Positions 26,181 through 36,512 of a stretch of DNA of 64,000 nucleotides are shown one piece after another. The position numbers were made by a program, and so were the translations under genes. The notes under the pieces were generated by a model. That model saw only the letters and a program-made list of their open reading frames with translations, did no database searches and was not told the origin of the DNA. Position 1 is the first letter of the stretch; the number at the start of each line of letters is the position of its first letter. Source of the DNA: an uncultured Acidovorax sp. (GTDB taxonomy: Bacteria > Pseudomonadota > Gammaproteobacteria > Burkholderiales > Burkholderiaceae_C); the NCBI GenBank assembly GCA_913774955.1, contig CAJYKV010000007.1, positions 459,693 through 523,692 on the forward strand. Reading direction: 5' to 3'.

Positions 26181-28286
26181 ATGGTGTTCGCTCCCATCCC
26201 GTCCCACGCTTCCATCCCGCCACGGCGCATGCCCCTGCGGCGGCAGGGCGCAACGCTCGCCCTGCTGGCGGCCGCCTGTGCGCTCGCCGGCTGCCAGCCC
26301 TCCGGATCTCCCACGCCGAAGGCGGATGCGGCGGCACCTGCCGTGGAGCCGGCCGCCGCGCCGGCCCCCGCGGCCACTGCCGTACCGGTGGCCTACACGC
26401 CGCCGTCCGCGGATGCGCTCTACCAGATGGTGGCGCCGATCGCGCTCTACCCGGACCGGCTGGTGGCCCAGATCCTCGCGGGCGCGACCTACCCCGACCA
26501 GATCAGCGCCGCCGAAACCTGGCTCGCGCAGAACCCGTCGGCCAAAGGCGGCGCGCTGGCCGCGGCGGTGGACCCGCAGCCCTGGGACCCGAGCGTGAAA
26601 TCGCTCACGGCGTTCCCGAACGTGCTGGAGCAGATGGCCGCCAACCTGCCGTGGACGACCGCGCTGGGCAAGGCCTACTACCACGACCCCTCCGACGTGA
26701 TGAACGCGATCCAGGTGATGCGTGCGCGTGCCGCGAAGGCCGGCACCCTGAAGGCGTCACCCCACCTGCGCGTCGCCACGGTGGAGGCGCGCAGCCTGCC
26801 TCCGCCGCCGGCGCCTGCGCAGCCGCCCGTGGCGCTCTATGAGGGGCCGGCGGTGATCGCCCCGCCGCCCACGGTGATCACCATCCAGCCCACGGAGGTG
26901 CAGACCGTCTACGTGCCGCGCTACGACCCGGCCGTGGTGTACGGCACGCCGGTGCCGGTGTACCCGAGCTACCGCTGGGCCGTGCCCGCGCCCGCGCTGG
27001 CGCCGGTGGTGGTGTCCACCGGCCCCGATCCGGTGGCCGTGGGTGCGCTGGCCTTCGGCGCGGGCGTGCTGGTGGGCGCGGCGGCGAGCCACCACCACGC
27101 CTGGGGCTGGGACGCCTGGAACCTGCACTGGGGCCCGCCGCCTCCGCCCGCGCCCGTGGCCTGGGGGCCCGCGCCGCCGCCGCCGGCCTGGGGTCCCGCG
27201 GTGCTCTACCGCGGCGCCACCTACGTGTCGAATTCGACCACGGTGATCGAGAACATCCACAACCGCATCACCGTGAACAACCGCAACGTCTACGTGAACG
27301 CGCCTGGGCAGCCGCCCGGGGCGGGAATGCTGCCGGGCGATGTTTCCGGCGCCGGCCTGCAGGCCGGGCTGCCGTCTCCAGGGGCCATGGCGCCCGGCCG
27401 GCCGCCGCAGGCGGTTGCCGCGCTGCCGGATGCGCGTCCGCTCGCAGCGGCGCTGCACGAAAGCCACGCAGCCGCGGGCCATCCCGGCGTGGGAATGCTG
27501 CCGCCCGGCGAGCGGATGGCGCGGATGCGCCTGCCGACGTCCGGCGGCGCGCCGCAGCCGCAGCCGCAGCCGCTGCCGCACGAGCCGCAGGGCCGGGCTT
27601 TGGCGCCCGCGCTGCCGGCGCAGTCCCTGGCGCGGCCGGTGGATGCCATGCACCGCAGTGCACCGGAGCATGGCCTCGGAGCGGCGCTGCAGCGCAGCGG
27701 TCCTGACCGCGAAGGCCGTGCCGCGCCTGCTGCCGGGGTGCTGCCGCGCCCGACTCCGTCTGCGGCACCGGTGGCGGCGGTGCACTCCCCAACCGCCGCG
27801 GACCGGGGCTGGAACAGGCCCGAACCGGCCCGCGCCGACGTCCCTCCGGCACAGGCCGCCATGCAGGCCCGCCCCTTCCAGGAGCCTCGCGGGACGGCGG
27901 AGCCGATGCGCGGAGAAGGCCCGCGGCCCTCGTTCCGGGGCGATGCCGCCACCCAGGCGCAGCTGCCCAGAGAGGCGTCGATGGCCCATGCGCTGCAGTC
28001 GCCGCCCGCCCATCCGGTGCCTGCGCCGCGCATGGTGGAGCCGGTGTCCCCGGTCCATGCCGCGCCGCGCGAGGCACCCGTGGCGGCCCTGCACCCGGCC
28101 CCGGCGCCGCACCAGCAGCAGCCCGTCCAGCGGACGGAAGCCCGGCCCGAGCCGCGGCCCGCGGCCATGCACGAGAGCCTGCGGGGCGCGCTGCAGGCCC
28201 CGCCGCCTGCCCGCATGCCGCACGAGCCCTCGCATCCGCCGCACGGCCAGGACGGCGGCCACAGGCCGCACGGCGAAGGCCGCTGA
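26181..28286 (+). CDS. DUF3300 lipoprotein with long Pro/Ala-rich tail
   Basis: 701 residues. Lipoprotein signal with lipobox LAGC (Cys38). A GGAGG ribosome site 6 bases before the ATG supports this start; ATG at 26229 would give a shorter signal. The DUF3300 domain spans about 70-260 (LYQMVAPIALYPDRLVAQILAG, YVPRYDPAVVYG). The rest is low-complexity Pro, Ala, His and Arg, probably disordered and envelope-located. Function unknown. The repetitive high-GC coding gives long spurious antisense frames. Confidence 0.85.
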   Translation: MVFAPIPSHASIPPRRMPLRRQGATLALLAAACALAGCQPSGSPTPKADAAAPAVEPAAAPAPAATAVPVAYTPPSADALYQMVAPIALYPDRLVAQILAGATYPDQISAAETWLAQNPSAKGGALAAAVDPQPWDPSVKSLTAFPNVLEQMAANLPWTTALGKAYYHDPSDVMNAIQVMRARAAKAGTLKASPHLRVATVEARSLPPPPAPAQPPVALYEGPAVIAPPPTVITIQPTEVQTVYVPRYDPAVVYGTPVPVYPSYRWAVPAPALAPVVVSTGPDPVAVGALAFGAGVLVGAAASHHHAWGWDAWNLHWGPPPPPAPVAWGPAPPPPAWGPAVLYRGATYVSNSTTVIENIHNRITVNNRNVYVNAPGQPPGAGMLPGDVSGAGLQAGLPSPGAMAPGRPPQAVAALPDARPLAAALHESHAAAGHPGVGMLPPGERMARMRLPTSGGAPQPQPQPLPHEPQGRALAPALPAQSLARPVDAMHRSAPEHGLGAALQRSGPDREGRAAPAAGVLPRPTPSAAPVAAVHSPTAADRGWNRPEPARADVPPAQAAMQARPFQEPRGTAEPMRGEGPRPSFRGDAATQAQLPREASMAHALQSPPAHPVPAPRMVEPVSPVHAAPREAPVAALHPAPAPHQQQPVQRTEARPEPRPAAMHESLRGALQAPPPARMPHEPSHPPHGQDGGHRPHGEGR

Positions 28287-28321
28287 AGGGGAGGGAGGCC
28301 GTCGTCTGCCGCGGGCGCCGT

Positions 28322-29107
28322 TCAGGCGTTCGGCGAACCCGGCGCCGCGGGGGGCCGCGGCATGGCGGCCGCAGCCGGTGCCGGTGCGGGGCTCGGCCCG
28401 GCGGCCGCCGGCGCGGCCGCGCCGGCATCCGTGCCGGCGTGGTGGGCTCCGGTCTCCGGAAGGGGCGGCGCCATCTTCCAGCGCCGCACCACCCTCTGGA
28501 AGATCAGCGCATTGGGAATCTGCAGCAGTATCGGCACCTCGGCCGTGCCGTGGAAATCCTCCAGCGTGGTGTAGAGCAGGTTGATGTCCACCACGCGGCC
28601 CTTGGCACCGGGCTTCTCCGCCGTGTCCAGCACCTCGATGTAGTCGCCCAGCCGGAACGGTCCCACGGTGAAGATCAGCAGTGCGCAGAACAGGTTGGAG
28701 AGCACGCTCCAGGCCGCGAAGAATGCGACCGCACCCACGGCCGCGAAGCCGGTGAACGCGGTCCACAGCACGGTGGCCGAGACGCCCAGCCGCTCCAGCA
28801 CCAGCAGGATCGCGCTGCCCATGATGATCCAGCGCACGAGCCCGGTGACCGGCACCATGAGTTCGATCGGCCAGTGGTAGTGCCGGCCGGCGCGCTCGAG
28901 CAGGCGGCGCAGCGTGCGCTGCAGCAGCATCGCCAGCACCAGGATGAGGATGATCTGCAGGCCCGGCACGATGATGTCGAGCCATTCCTGCATCCAGTCG
29001 GGGAAGTAGGTGCGCAGCCGCGCGGTGGACAGGGGATGCAAGGCGTTCAGCGGATCGGAGAGGGAAAAAGACAGTGAATACAGGCTCACCCATGGAGGTG
29101 AGCGCAT
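28322..29107 (-). CDS. Small MscS-family mechanosensitive channel
   Basis: 261 residues. Membrane segments at about 45-62, 90-105 and 115-150. The last holds the pore-like AVGAVAFFAAWSVLSNLFCALLIF, followed by FRLGDYIEV, which matches the MscS beta-domain entry (usually F-x-V-GD-x-I-E). The cytoplasmic C-terminus is short and ends in a Pro/Ala tail. It probably gates under membrane tension, but the truncated C-terminal domain makes conductance uncertain. It converges on the DUF3300 gene and lies 36 bases past the GGDEF gene. Confidence 0.8.
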   Translation of the reverse strand: MRSPPWVSLYSLSFSLSDPLNALHPLSTARLRTYFPDWMQEWLDIIVPGLQIILILVLAMLLQRTLRRLLERAGRHYHWPIELMVPVTGLVRWIIMGSAILLVLERLGVSATVLWTAFTGFAAVGAVAFFAAWSVLSNLFCALLIFTVGPFRLGDYIEVLDTAEKPGAKGRVVDINLLYTTLEDFHGTAEVPILLQIPNALIFQRVVRRWKMAPPLPETGAHHAGTDAGAAAPAAAGPSPAPAPAAAAMPRPPAAPGSPNA

Positions 29108-29143
29108 CCGGGCACGAGGGTTCCCGGGTGGCCGCCGGGCCGT

Positions 29144-30193
29144 TCAGCCGCGCAGCTGCTCGATGGTATCCATCTGCATCTCGAAGCTGAAGAAGCGCGC
29201 GCGGCCCTGGGCCTTCGCCGCATAGAGCGCTTCGTCCGCGCGCATCAGCATGCCTTCGGCGCTGGTGCTGTCGTCCGGCACGCAGGTCGTGATGCCGCCC
29301 GAGAGGGTGAGGCTCTCGCCCAGGGGCGAGTCCGGGTGGGCGATGGCGCGGCGGTCCATCAGGCTGCCGAGCGCGCGGGCGAAGGTCATGGCGCCGGAGC
29401 GGGGCGTGTTGGGCAGGATGAGCGCGAATTCCTCGCCGCCGTAGCGGGCCGCCGCATCGCGCGGACGCACGCACACTTCCTTCAGGATCCGCCCGACTTC
29501 GCGCAGGCAGGCGTCGCCCTGCACGTGGCCGACGGTGTCGTTGAAGCGCTTGAAATGGTCCAGGTCGCACAGCATCAGCGTGAGCGGCAGGCCGTCGCGG
29601 CGCGCGGCCAGGATCTCGCTGTGCAGGATGCGGTCGAAGCCGCGCCGGTTGACGAGCCCGGTGAGCGGGTCCACCTCGACCATCTCGTTGAGGCGCTGGT
29701 TGGCCAGATGGAGCTCTTCGGACATCGTCACCAGCCGCCGGCGCATGTCCAGCAGTCGCCGCATGGCGCGCAGCTTGGCCACCAGCACGATCGGTTTCAC
29801 CGGTTTGACGAGGTAGTCGTCGCCGCCGGCCTCGATGCCGCGCCAGACGTCCAGGTCGCTGTCCAGCCCGGACAGGAAGATGATGGGCGTCCATCCGCCC
29901 GGCTCGGCCTCGCGCATCTGCTGCGCGACCCAGTAGCCGTCGTTGTGGTCGGAGAGCCGGATGTCCAGCAGCACGAGGTCGGGGCGGCGCAGCTTGAAGA
30001 GCTGCAGCGCCACGTCGCCCGAGGCGGCTTCCATCACGTCGGAGACCCCGGCGTGCTTCAGCTCGCCCACCAGCGCCGCGCGCACCGAGGCCTGGTCTTC
30101 CACCACCAGCACGGAAAAAGGCCCGGAGGCGGGCGGCTGGAGGTCTGCAGGCCGCGCGGAAGCCGCGGGCGTGGCGGGAGGCAGTGTGGTCAT
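29144..30193 (-). CDS. Response regulator with diguanylate cyclase (REC-GGDEF)
   Basis: 349 residues. A receiver domain at about 25-145 has phospho-acceptor Asp77 (LVLLDIRL) and the Lys of VKPVKP. The GGDEF domain at about 170-345 has GGEEF at 252-256 and an intact inhibitory site RPRD at 243-246, five residues before it. It should make c-di-GMP when phosphorylated and be product-inhibited. No histidine kinase is next to it. The MscS gene follows on the same strand; an exopolysaccharide-type cluster lies upstream beyond lysS. Confidence 0.92.
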   Translation of the reverse strand: MTTLPPATPAASARPADLQPPASGPFSVLVVEDQASVRAALVGELKHAGVSDVMEAASGDVALQLFKLRRPDLVLLDIRLSDHNDGYWVAQQMREAEPGGWTPIIFLSGLDSDLDVWRGIEAGGDDYLVKPVKPIVLVAKLRAMRRLLDMRRRLVTMSEELHLANQRLNEMVEVDPLTGLVNRRGFDRILHSEILAARRDGLPLTLMLCDLDHFKRFNDTVGHVQGDACLREVGRILKEVCVRPRDAAARYGGEEFALILPNTPRSGAMTFARALGSLMDRRAIAHPDSPLGESLTLSGGITTCVPDDSTSAEGMLMRADEALYAAKAQGRARFFSFEMQMDTIEQLRG

Positions 30194-30317
30194 CGGCCTT
30201 CCTCTTTCTCGGATGGAAGCAGGGCGGGGCAGGGCAGGCGCGGCCGGTCGCGCCCGCCCCGGTGTGCGGCAGCGGTGGACGCACTGTAGCACCGGCCTGT
30301 CGCCGGCGCCGAGGCGC

Positions 30318-31868
30318 TCAGTGCTCGCGGCGCAGGGCCGGGAACAGGATCACGTCGCGGATGCTCGGGCTGTCCGTGAGCAGCATCATGAGCCGGTCGA
30401 TGCCGATGCCGCAGCCGCCGGCGGGCGGCATGCCGTATTCGAGCGCGCGCACGAAGTCGTGGTCGAAGTACATGGCCTCGTCGTCGCCGCTGTCCTTGGC
30501 CTCCACCTGCGACTGGAAGCGGGCGGCCTGGTCTTCGGCATCGTTGAGCTCGGAGAAGCCGTTGCCGAACTCGCGGCCGGTGATGTAGAGCTCGAAGCGT
30601 TCCGTCACCTCGGGGCGCGTGTCGTTGGCGCGCGCGAGCGGGCTGATCTCGGTCGGATGCTCCATGATGAAGGTGGGCTGCCAGAGCTTGTCTTCCACCG
30701 TTTCCTCGAAGTAGAGCACCTGCAGACCCGCCAGCGTGCGGGTGGAGAGGCGGTTCTTCTCCTCGGACAGGCCCAGCTTGCGCAGCGCGGCGATCAGCCA
30801 CGCGGCATCGTCCACGCCGTCGCCGGCCTCGGTGTGGCGCAGGATGGCCTCGCGGATCGTCAGGCGCTCGAAGGGCTGGGCCAGGTCCACCGCGCGGCCC
30901 TGGTAGGTGAGCTGCAGGCTGCCCGCCGCCTTCATGGCGGCATCGCGCACGAGCTGCTCGGTGAAGTCCATCAGATCGCGGTAGTTCCAGTAGGCCGCGT
31001 AGAACTCCATCATCGTGAACTCGGGGTTGTGGCGCACCGAGATGCCTTCGTTGCGGAAGTTGCGGTTGATCTCGAACACGCGCTCGAAGCCGCCGACCAC
31101 GAGCCGCTTCAAGTAGAGCTCGGGCGCGATGCGCAGGTACATCTCCTGCTCGAGCGCGTTGTGGTGCGTCACGAACGGCTTGGCGTTGGCGCCGCCGGGA
31201 ATCGGGTGGAGCATGGGTGTCTCCACCTCCAGGAAGCCGTGCTGCACCATGAACTCGCGGATGCCGCTCACGGCCTTGCTGCGCGCGATGAAGCGCCTGC
31301 GGGCGGCCTCGTCGGTCATCAGGTCGACGTAGCGCTGGCGGTACTTGACCTCCTGGTCGGCCACGCCGTGGAACTTGTCGGGCATGGGGCGCAGGCTCTT
31401 GGTGAGCAGGCGCAGCGTGGTCACGCGGACCGACAGCTCGCCGGTCTTGGTCTTCATGAGCGTGCCTTCGGCGCCCACGATGTCGCCCAGGTCCCAGTGC
31501 TTGAAGGCGGCGTAGGCCTCTTCGCCGATCGCGTCGCGCGTGACGTAGATCTGGATGCGGCCAGCGGTGGTGCCGAGCGAGCCGTCCTGCACGGTGGCGA
31601 AGCTGGCCTTGCCCATCACGCGCTTGAGCATCATGCGGCCGGCCACGCGCACGGGCACCGGGTTGGCCTCGAGCGTCTCGGCAACGGTCTCGGCGTACTG
31701 CGCCTGCAGGTCGGCCGCATGGTGCGCGGGCTGGAAGTCGTTGGGGAACGCCACGCCCTTGCCCTGTGCCTGGGCCTCCCGCAGGGCCTTGAGTTTTTCG
31801 CGGCGCTCGGCGATGAGTTGGTTGTCGTCGAGGGAAGGAGCCGGGGAGGTAGGTTGGTTTTCAGACAT
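30318..31868 (-). CDS. lysS: Lysyl-tRNA synthetase, class II
   Basis: 516 residues. N-terminal OB-fold anticodon domain ([24 protein letters not shown]), then the class II core: motif 2 [28 protein letters not shown], motif 3 [29 protein letters not shown]. The ATG at 31868 fits the family start (MSENQPTSP). It charges tRNA-Lys in the cytosol. The five-gene glycan cluster upstream reads in the same direction, 58 bases away. Confidence 0.96.
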   Translation of the reverse strand: MSENQPTSPAPSLDDNQLIAERREKLKALREAQAQGKGVAFPNDFQPAHHAADLQAQYAETVAETLEANPVPVRVAGRMMLKRVMGKASFATVQDGSLGTTAGRIQIYVTRDAIGEEAYAAFKHWDLGDIVGAEGTLMKTKTGELSVRVTTLRLLTKSLRPMPDKFHGVADQEVKYRQRYVDLMTDEAARRRFIARSKAVSGIREFMVQHGFLEVETPMLHPIPGGANAKPFVTHHNALEQEMYLRIAPELYLKRLVVGGFERVFEINRNFRNEGISVRHNPEFTMMEFYAAYWNYRDLMDFTEQLVRDAAMKAAGSLQLTYQGRAVDLAQPFERLTIREAILRHTEAGDGVDDAAWLIAALRKLGLSEEKNRLSTRTLAGLQVLYFEETVEDKLWQPTFIMEHPTEISPLARANDTRPEVTERFELYITGREFGNGFSELNDAEDQAARFQSQVEAKDSGDDEAMYFDHDFVRALEYGMPPAGGCGIGIDRLMMLLTDSPSIRDVILFPALRREH

Positions 31869-31926
31869 GGAGGTCCGCAGGCAGGCGCGGTGGGAGAAAA
31901 GACGGAACGGACAAAAAGGGGGGATT

Positions 31927-33159
31927 TTAAGTTTGGCGGCCCCATTTGCCCAAACCCGCCATCCACAGGGCCCAGGCGAGCAGCGCCACGGCCGATGCCG
32001 CACCCAGCCACCAGGCGTGCGCCACTGCCGCGATCGGCGCGCCGGGCCACCAGGCCGGCAGCGCCAGCAGCGCCCACTGCAGCAGCGCCACCGCGATGGC
32101 TGTGCGCGAAAACGCCGTCGCCCGGCCCTGCTGGAAGGGCAGGTGGCTGCAGGCGGCATGCACGCAGGCCGCCGCCTGCCACAGCGCGAGCGGTGCCACG
32201 TAGGGCAGGGCGGTCTGCCAGGAAGGCGCCAGCCCCGCGGCGAGTGCTGCTGCGCCGGCGGCGCCCAGGGCGAGGGTCGCCACGGCGCCGGCCAGGCCGA
32301 CGCGCAGCGGAGAACCCGCCTGCCCGCTTCCGCCCGCGAGCAGCACCTGGGCCCACGAGGCATGCACGACCACCGGCACGAATCCGAGCAGGCGCAGCAG
32401 CACCGCCAGATAGCCGGCGTCGGCCGCGCCGTGCGTGCGCTGCCAGACGATCAGCAGGCCCGCGCCGGTGATCGCATCCACGGCCGTGTGGGCGATCCGG
32501 AGGCGCATGCTGCGGCCGTCGCGCTGCGTGCCTGCAAAGACCGCCGCCGGGCCTTCCGTGCCGCGAGCGGCCTCGGGGCCGGGACCGGCTTCCGCGGCCC
32601 GGCGCGGCGGCAGCAGCCACAGCGCGCCGGCGGCATAGCCGGCCAATGCCGCGCACAGCAGCCCCGCCACCGGCGCACCGGGCCAGGCCAGGGCCGCCAG
32701 CGTGGCCACCGCGAGCGCGGTCACCGGCGGCGCCGCCTTGGCGAGCGCCGCGGCCTGCGGTGACCGCGTCCTGAGGGCATAGGGCTGGGCCAGATACCAG
32801 CCCCCCTGCAGCAGCGCGAGGCCGCAGGCCCAGGCCAGGGCCCAGGCCGGCGAGGGCAGCCGGCTCCACGCCACGGCCGCCACCACGGCCGGCGCGAGCC
32901 AGAGCATGCGGCGCAGGCTCGCCGCCAGGGCGGAGCGCAGTGCCGGGCGCGCGGGCACGTGCGCATCGGCCAGCAGCGTGAGGGGGCTCTGTGCCAGGGC
33001 GAGCGTCATCCAGAAGAAGGCGATCTGGGCCACGACGGAGAACGTGCCCACGGCCTGCGGCGTGAACCACCGCAGCATGACGAGGCTGAACAGCGCCTGG
33101 GCCGCCAGCGAGGCCGCGCTGCCCAGGGCCACCGCGAGCGTGGCGCGCGGCAGCTTCAT
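31927..33159 (-). CDS. Wzx-like polysaccharide flippase-type membrane protein
   Basis: 410 residues, highly hydrophobic, about 10-12 predicted membrane segments. The N-terminus ([35 protein letters not shown]) resembles the O-antigen/teichoic-acid flippase family. Family identity is from topology and context, since the sequence is very divergent. It would move a lipid-linked glycan across the inner membrane. Its start overlaps the stop of the upstream glycosyltransferase by ATGA. Confidence 0.7.
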   Translation of the reverse strand: MKLPRATLAVALGSAASLAAQALFSLVMLRWFTPQAVGTFSVVAQIAFFWMTLALAQSPLTLLADAHVPARPALRSALAASLRRMLWLAPAVVAAVAWSRLPSPAWALAWACGLALLQGGWYLAQPYALRTRSPQAAALAKAAPPVTALAVATLAALAWPGAPVAGLLCAALAGYAAGALWLLPPRRAAEAGPGPEAARGTEGPAAVFAGTQRDGRSMRLRIAHTAVDAITGAGLLIVWQRTHGAADAGYLAVLLRLLGFVPVVVHASWAQVLLAGGSGQAGSPLRVGLAGAVATLALGAAGAAALAAGLAPSWQTALPYVAPLALWQAAACVHAACSHLPFQQGRATAFSRTAIAVALLQWALLALPAWWPGAPIAAVAHAWWLGAASAVALLAWALWMAGLGKWGRQT

Positions 33160-34112
33160 GCGCCGGGCTCCAGCCCGAACTGGCGCCAGATGCCGAGCGA
33201 GGCCAGGATGTGCGGCCAGGCCAGCGCGCGCACGTCCGGAACCACCGGGGCGCAGGTCTCCAGCACGGGGCCGAGCAGGGCGGCGTAGCGCCCGGCATCC
33301 GCCCGATCGGGCACATAGGCGAACCGGGCGCCGTGGCGGTGTTCGAAACCGCGCACCCAGGCATAGTCGGTGCTCACCACCGGCAGGCCGGCGGCGCAGT
33401 ACTCCAGCAGTTTGGTGGACGTCTGCCGGTCGTAGGGCGCGCGGGCGGGCACGAGGTTCAGGCCCCAGCGTGCCTGCCGCAGCCGGCCGGGAACCTCCGC
33501 GTGGGCCACCCGGCCCGTGGCCGTCACCCGGCCCGTGCGCAGCAGGCGCTCGCGCAGGTCGGCCGGCAGGTCGCCGACCAGCAGCACGCTGCGCCCGGCC
33601 CGGGCCAGGCCGTCGAACAGCGGCAGGAAGTGGCGCAGGCGGCCCATCTCGCCGAGGTAGACGAAATCATGGGCCCGGGACGATGGCGCCGCCGGGCCCA
33701 TCGGCGCCGCGGCGTCCGCCCGCCTGGGCGCGAACTCCGCAGGATCGATGCCCATGTCGCGCAGCTCCCACGGCACGCCGTCGCCCGGGTCCAGGCGTGC
33801 GCGCACCCAGTCATTCTGGAAGATGCGGTAGTGCGGCCGCGGTTGCCGCCATCGCTTGGCGCAGTCCTTGATCCACGCGAGCGGCGGGACCGAGGCCGAT
33901 GCATATTCATGCACCTGCACGGCCGAGGGGAAACGCTGCGCCTCGGCCGGCGCGACCCGGCCGCACATCCACCAGAGCACCTGCGCGTCCTGCGGCACGG
34001 AGCCGAGGTGGCGGTGCACCTGGCCGGCGTGCCCGCGCGACTGCAGAAAAGCCGCGTACGCGGCCAGCTCCGGCAGGTAGGCGTCGCCGCGGTGGATGAA
34101 ATGGATCAGCAT
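33156..34112 (-). CDS. Glycosyltransferase (GT-B like)
   Basis: 318 residues from the ATG at 34112 (MLIHFIHRGDAYLPEL). The C-terminal half shows a GT-B nucleotide-sugar site: ARWGLNLVPARAPYDRQTSTKLLEYCAAGLPVVSTDYAW, with the conserved Glu of KLLEY. Donor and acceptor are unknown. It overlaps the next glycosyltransferase upstream by 7 bases, so all are likely translated from one mRNA. Confidence 0.75.
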   Translation of the reverse strand: MLIHFIHRGDAYLPELAAYAAFLQSRGHAGQVHRHLGSVPQDAQVLWWMCGRVAPAEAQRFPSAVQVHEYASASVPPLAWIKDCAKRWRQPRPHYRIFQNDWVRARLDPGDGVPWELRDMGIDPAEFAPRRADAAAPMGPAAPSSRAHDFVYLGEMGRLRHFLPLFDGLARAGRSVLLVGDLPADLRERLLRTGRVTATGRVAHAEVPGRLRQARWGLNLVPARAPYDRQTSTKLLEYCAAGLPVVSTDYAWVRGFEHRHGARFAYVPDRADAGRYAALLGPVLETCAPVVPDVRALAWPHILASLGIWRQFGLEPGA

Positions 34113-35173
34113 CGCCCCGCGGCCTCCTGCAGCGCGGCGCACCAGGCATCGACGAAACGGTCCGGAGCGTGTCGCGCCCGCACGCTCTCCAGCGCGGCCC
34201 GCAGCCGTGCGGGCGGAAGGGACAGCACGTCCTGCACGGTGCGGGCCATCGCCTCGCCGGTGGCGTCGCGTGCGAGCAGGCAGGCGGCCGGCCCGGGCGC
34301 CGCCTCCGTGAAGGCCGGCAGCGCGGGCGCCACGAACGGAATGCCGGCGGCCACCGATTCGAGCGCGCTCACGGGGCTGCCTTCATAGCGGGAGGTGAGC
34401 ACCGTCAAGCGCCATTCGGGCGACAGCGTACGCCCCCGGGGGCGCTCGCCCGCGAAGGCCAGCCGGCCCCGCGCCACCAGATCGGCACCTGCCGCCTCGA
34501 GCGTGGCGCGCAGCGGCCCGTCGCCCACCACGGTGAGGCGGAAGCGTTCCGGCAGACTGCGCAGCAGGTCGAGCAGGCGGGCAGGCTCCTTTTCAGGCGA
34601 CAGGCGCCCCACGAAGCCCATCTCCACCACGCCATCCGGCGACGGCGACGGCGGGCGCAGGTCCGCAGCCGCGGGCGCATCGAAGGGCAGCGGGTTCGGA
34701 ATGACGCGGGCCCGCCCCCCGGGCAGTGCCGTGCCGAGAAATGCGGCCATGGACCTGCGCGCATGCTCCGAGACGAAGACGAAACGGGCCGTGCCGCGGT
34801 GTAGCCAGCGCAGCCGGGCGCGCTGCAGCCGCGGGGCACCGGCCGTCTCCAGCACCTCCAGCAGGGGGCCATGGACCCAGGTGACCACCGGTTTGCGCAG
34901 CACGGCGCCAAGCAGCCGTGCGACGTGCGCGGTGCGGAAGGCGTTCGTGGCGACCAGCACGTCGCAGCCGCGCGCGGCGCGCCACCACTGCGCCGGTCCC
35001 GCGCCGCGCAGCGCCTGTACGTCGGGGTGGCCCCATCCCCGCTGCTGCAGGCCCGTGCACAGCGCGTCGATCACCGTGTTGACGCCGCCCACGGCGCCGT
35101 CTTCGCGCAGCAGGCACACGCGCGGCGGCCGCGGCGACGGTGGCGGGAAGGATGCGGTGGACGTGCGGGCCAA
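34106..35173 (-). CDS. Glycosyltransferase family 4-like
   Basis: 355 residues. Acceptor-side motif EDGAVGGVNTVIDALCTGL, then the GT4 core: GFVGRLSPEKEPARLLDLL and LTSRYEGSPVSALESVAAGIPFVAP, with the E-x7-E pattern. It probably adds one sugar to a membrane-bound glycan precursor. The start at 35173 lies 10 bases after the sugar-transferase stop. Confidence 0.82.
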   Translation of the reverse strand: MARTSTASFPPPSPRPPRVCLLREDGAVGGVNTVIDALCTGLQQRGWGHPDVQALRGAGPAQWWRAARGCDVLVATNAFRTAHVARLLGAVLRKPVVTWVHGPLLEVLETAGAPRLQRARLRWLHRGTARFVFVSEHARRSMAAFLGTALPGGRARVIPNPLPFDAPAAADLRPPSPSPDGVVEMGFVGRLSPEKEPARLLDLLRSLPERFRLTVVGDGPLRATLEAAGADLVARGRLAFAGERPRGRTLSPEWRLTVLTSRYEGSPVSALESVAAGIPFVAPALPAFTEAAPGPAACLLARDATGEAMARTVQDVLSLPPARLRAALESVRARHAPDRFVDAWCAALQEAAGRC

Positions 35174-35183
35174 GGCGGGCCTT

Positions 35184-36512
35184 TCAGCGGGCGCCGAAGC
35201 CCGTGAGCACGATGCGCACCGTCTTGTACGCGATCAGCAGATCGAGCGAGAGCGAGTAATGCTCCAGGTAGTAGAGGTCGTAGCTGAGCTTCACGCTGGT
35301 TTCCTCTTCGCTGCCTGCGTAGCCCTGCTGCACCTGCGCCCAGCCGGTCAGTCCGGGGCGCACGAGATGGCGGTAAGGGTAGGCGGGAATGCGCGCGGCG
35401 AAGGCTTCCACGAACTGCGCCTGCTCGGGCCGCGGGCCGATCAGGCTCATGTCGCCGCGCAGCACGTTCCAGAGCTGGGGCAACTCGTCCAGCCGCATGC
35501 GGCGGATGAAGCGGCCCAGGCGGGTGACGCGTTCGTCGTCCACGCTCGCGAAGCGGGCGGATTCCGTGCCCGGCGTGGCGGTGCGCATGCTGCGCAGCTT
35601 CCAGAGCCGGAACGGCCGGCCATTGCGCCCGACGCGCATCTGGGAGAACAGCATCGGGCCCGGCGAATCCAGCTTGACGCCCAGCCCGACCAGCAGGCAC
35701 AGCGGCAGCCACAGCGGGAGCGTGGCGATCACCAGGGCAGCATCCAGCAGGCGCTTGACGCTGTCGTAGGCCGGATGGCCATCCAGCGCCCACAGGTCAT
35801 GGACCGACGCGGCCGGCAGCATCTTGCGGCCGCTCAGCAGTTCTGCCACGGTTTCCACGCTGTAGAGCCGGACGTGCTGCAGGCGCAGCGCGCAGATCTG
35901 GCGCTCGCGCGCCTCGTCCGGCGGCGTGCGGGTGTCGAGCACCACGCCGGCCCACGGCGCGTCGTCCCCCGGCCGGGCCGCGGGCGAGGATGCCGTGAAC
36001 TCCGCCCAGGGCCGCAGTGCGATGTGGCGCAATCCCGCGCCGGCGGGGGTGCCGAGCAGTTCCCGCAGGCGCGAGGGAACGGAGGCGTCCAGGCAGGCGA
36101 GGCGCAGGGCGTGCAACCGGCGCTGCCGCCAGTGCCCCGCGAGGAACCAGGCCGCCGACAGCAGGTAGGAGAGCAGGACGGCGCCGCGCGAATACGGACG
36201 CTGCAGCAGCGCGAAACCCAGTGGCGTGGCGAGGTACGGCACCGCGGTGGCCACGATGAGGAAGCTGCGGCCCTCGAACTGCGGCAGGTAGGCGCCGCTG
36301 TAGAGCCAGTGGGCCGTGACGGCATAGGGAATCAGGCACCAGAGCACCGTCTGCGGGAACTGGAAGGTGGCCCAGCCGCGCCGCTGCAGTTCCAGACCGA
36401 TGAGGTAGCTCGCCAGCAGCGTCACCGTGCCGCCGAGCGCCCAGCGCAGCACCGCGCCCTGCCGGTGCGCCGTGGAAGAGCCGAGCTCGCGGTGCGGAAT
36501 GCTGGTGTTCAT
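35184..36512 (-). CDS. Polyprenyl-phosphate sugar-1-phosphate transferase
   Basis: 442 residues. About four N-terminal membrane segments and a degenerate nucleotide-binding-like middle, then the bacterial sugar transferase domain: VKRLLDAALVIATLPLWLPL (membrane), SPGPMLFSQMRVGRNGRPFRLWKLRSMR, RRMRLDELPQLWNVLRGDMSLIGPRPEQ and RPGLTGWAQVQQGY. It should place the first sugar phosphate on undecaprenyl phosphate and so start the glycan made by this cluster. It overlaps the upstream glycosyltransferase stop by ATGA. Confidence 0.9.
   Translation of the reverse strand: MNTSIPHRELGSSTAHRQGAVLRWALGGTVTLLASYLIGLELQRRGWATFQFPQTVLWCLIPYAVTAHWLYSGAYLPQFEGRSFLIVATAVPYLATPLGFALLQRPYSRGAVLLSYLLSAAWFLAGHWRQRRLHALRLACLDASVPSRLRELLGTPAGAGLRHIALRPWAEFTASSPAARPGDDAPWAGVVLDTRTPPDEARERQICALRLQHVRLYSVETVAELLSGRKMLPAASVHDLWALDGHPAYDSVKRLLDAALVIATLPLWLPLCLLVGLGVKLDSPGPMLFSQMRVGRNGRPFRLWKLRSMRTATPGTESARFASVDDERVTRLGRFIRRMRLDELPQLWNVLRGDMSLIGPRPEQAQFVEAFAARIPAYPYRHLVRPGLTGWAQVQQGYAGSEEETSVKLSYDLYYLEHYSLSLDLLIAYKTVRIVLTGFGAR

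Noticed and set aside
26757-30284. A 1175-codon minus-strand frame through the DUF3300, MscS and GGDEF genes
   Set aside because: Out of frame with the recognisable domains of the MscS and GGDEF proteins on the same strand, and very rich in Arg, Gly and Ala.
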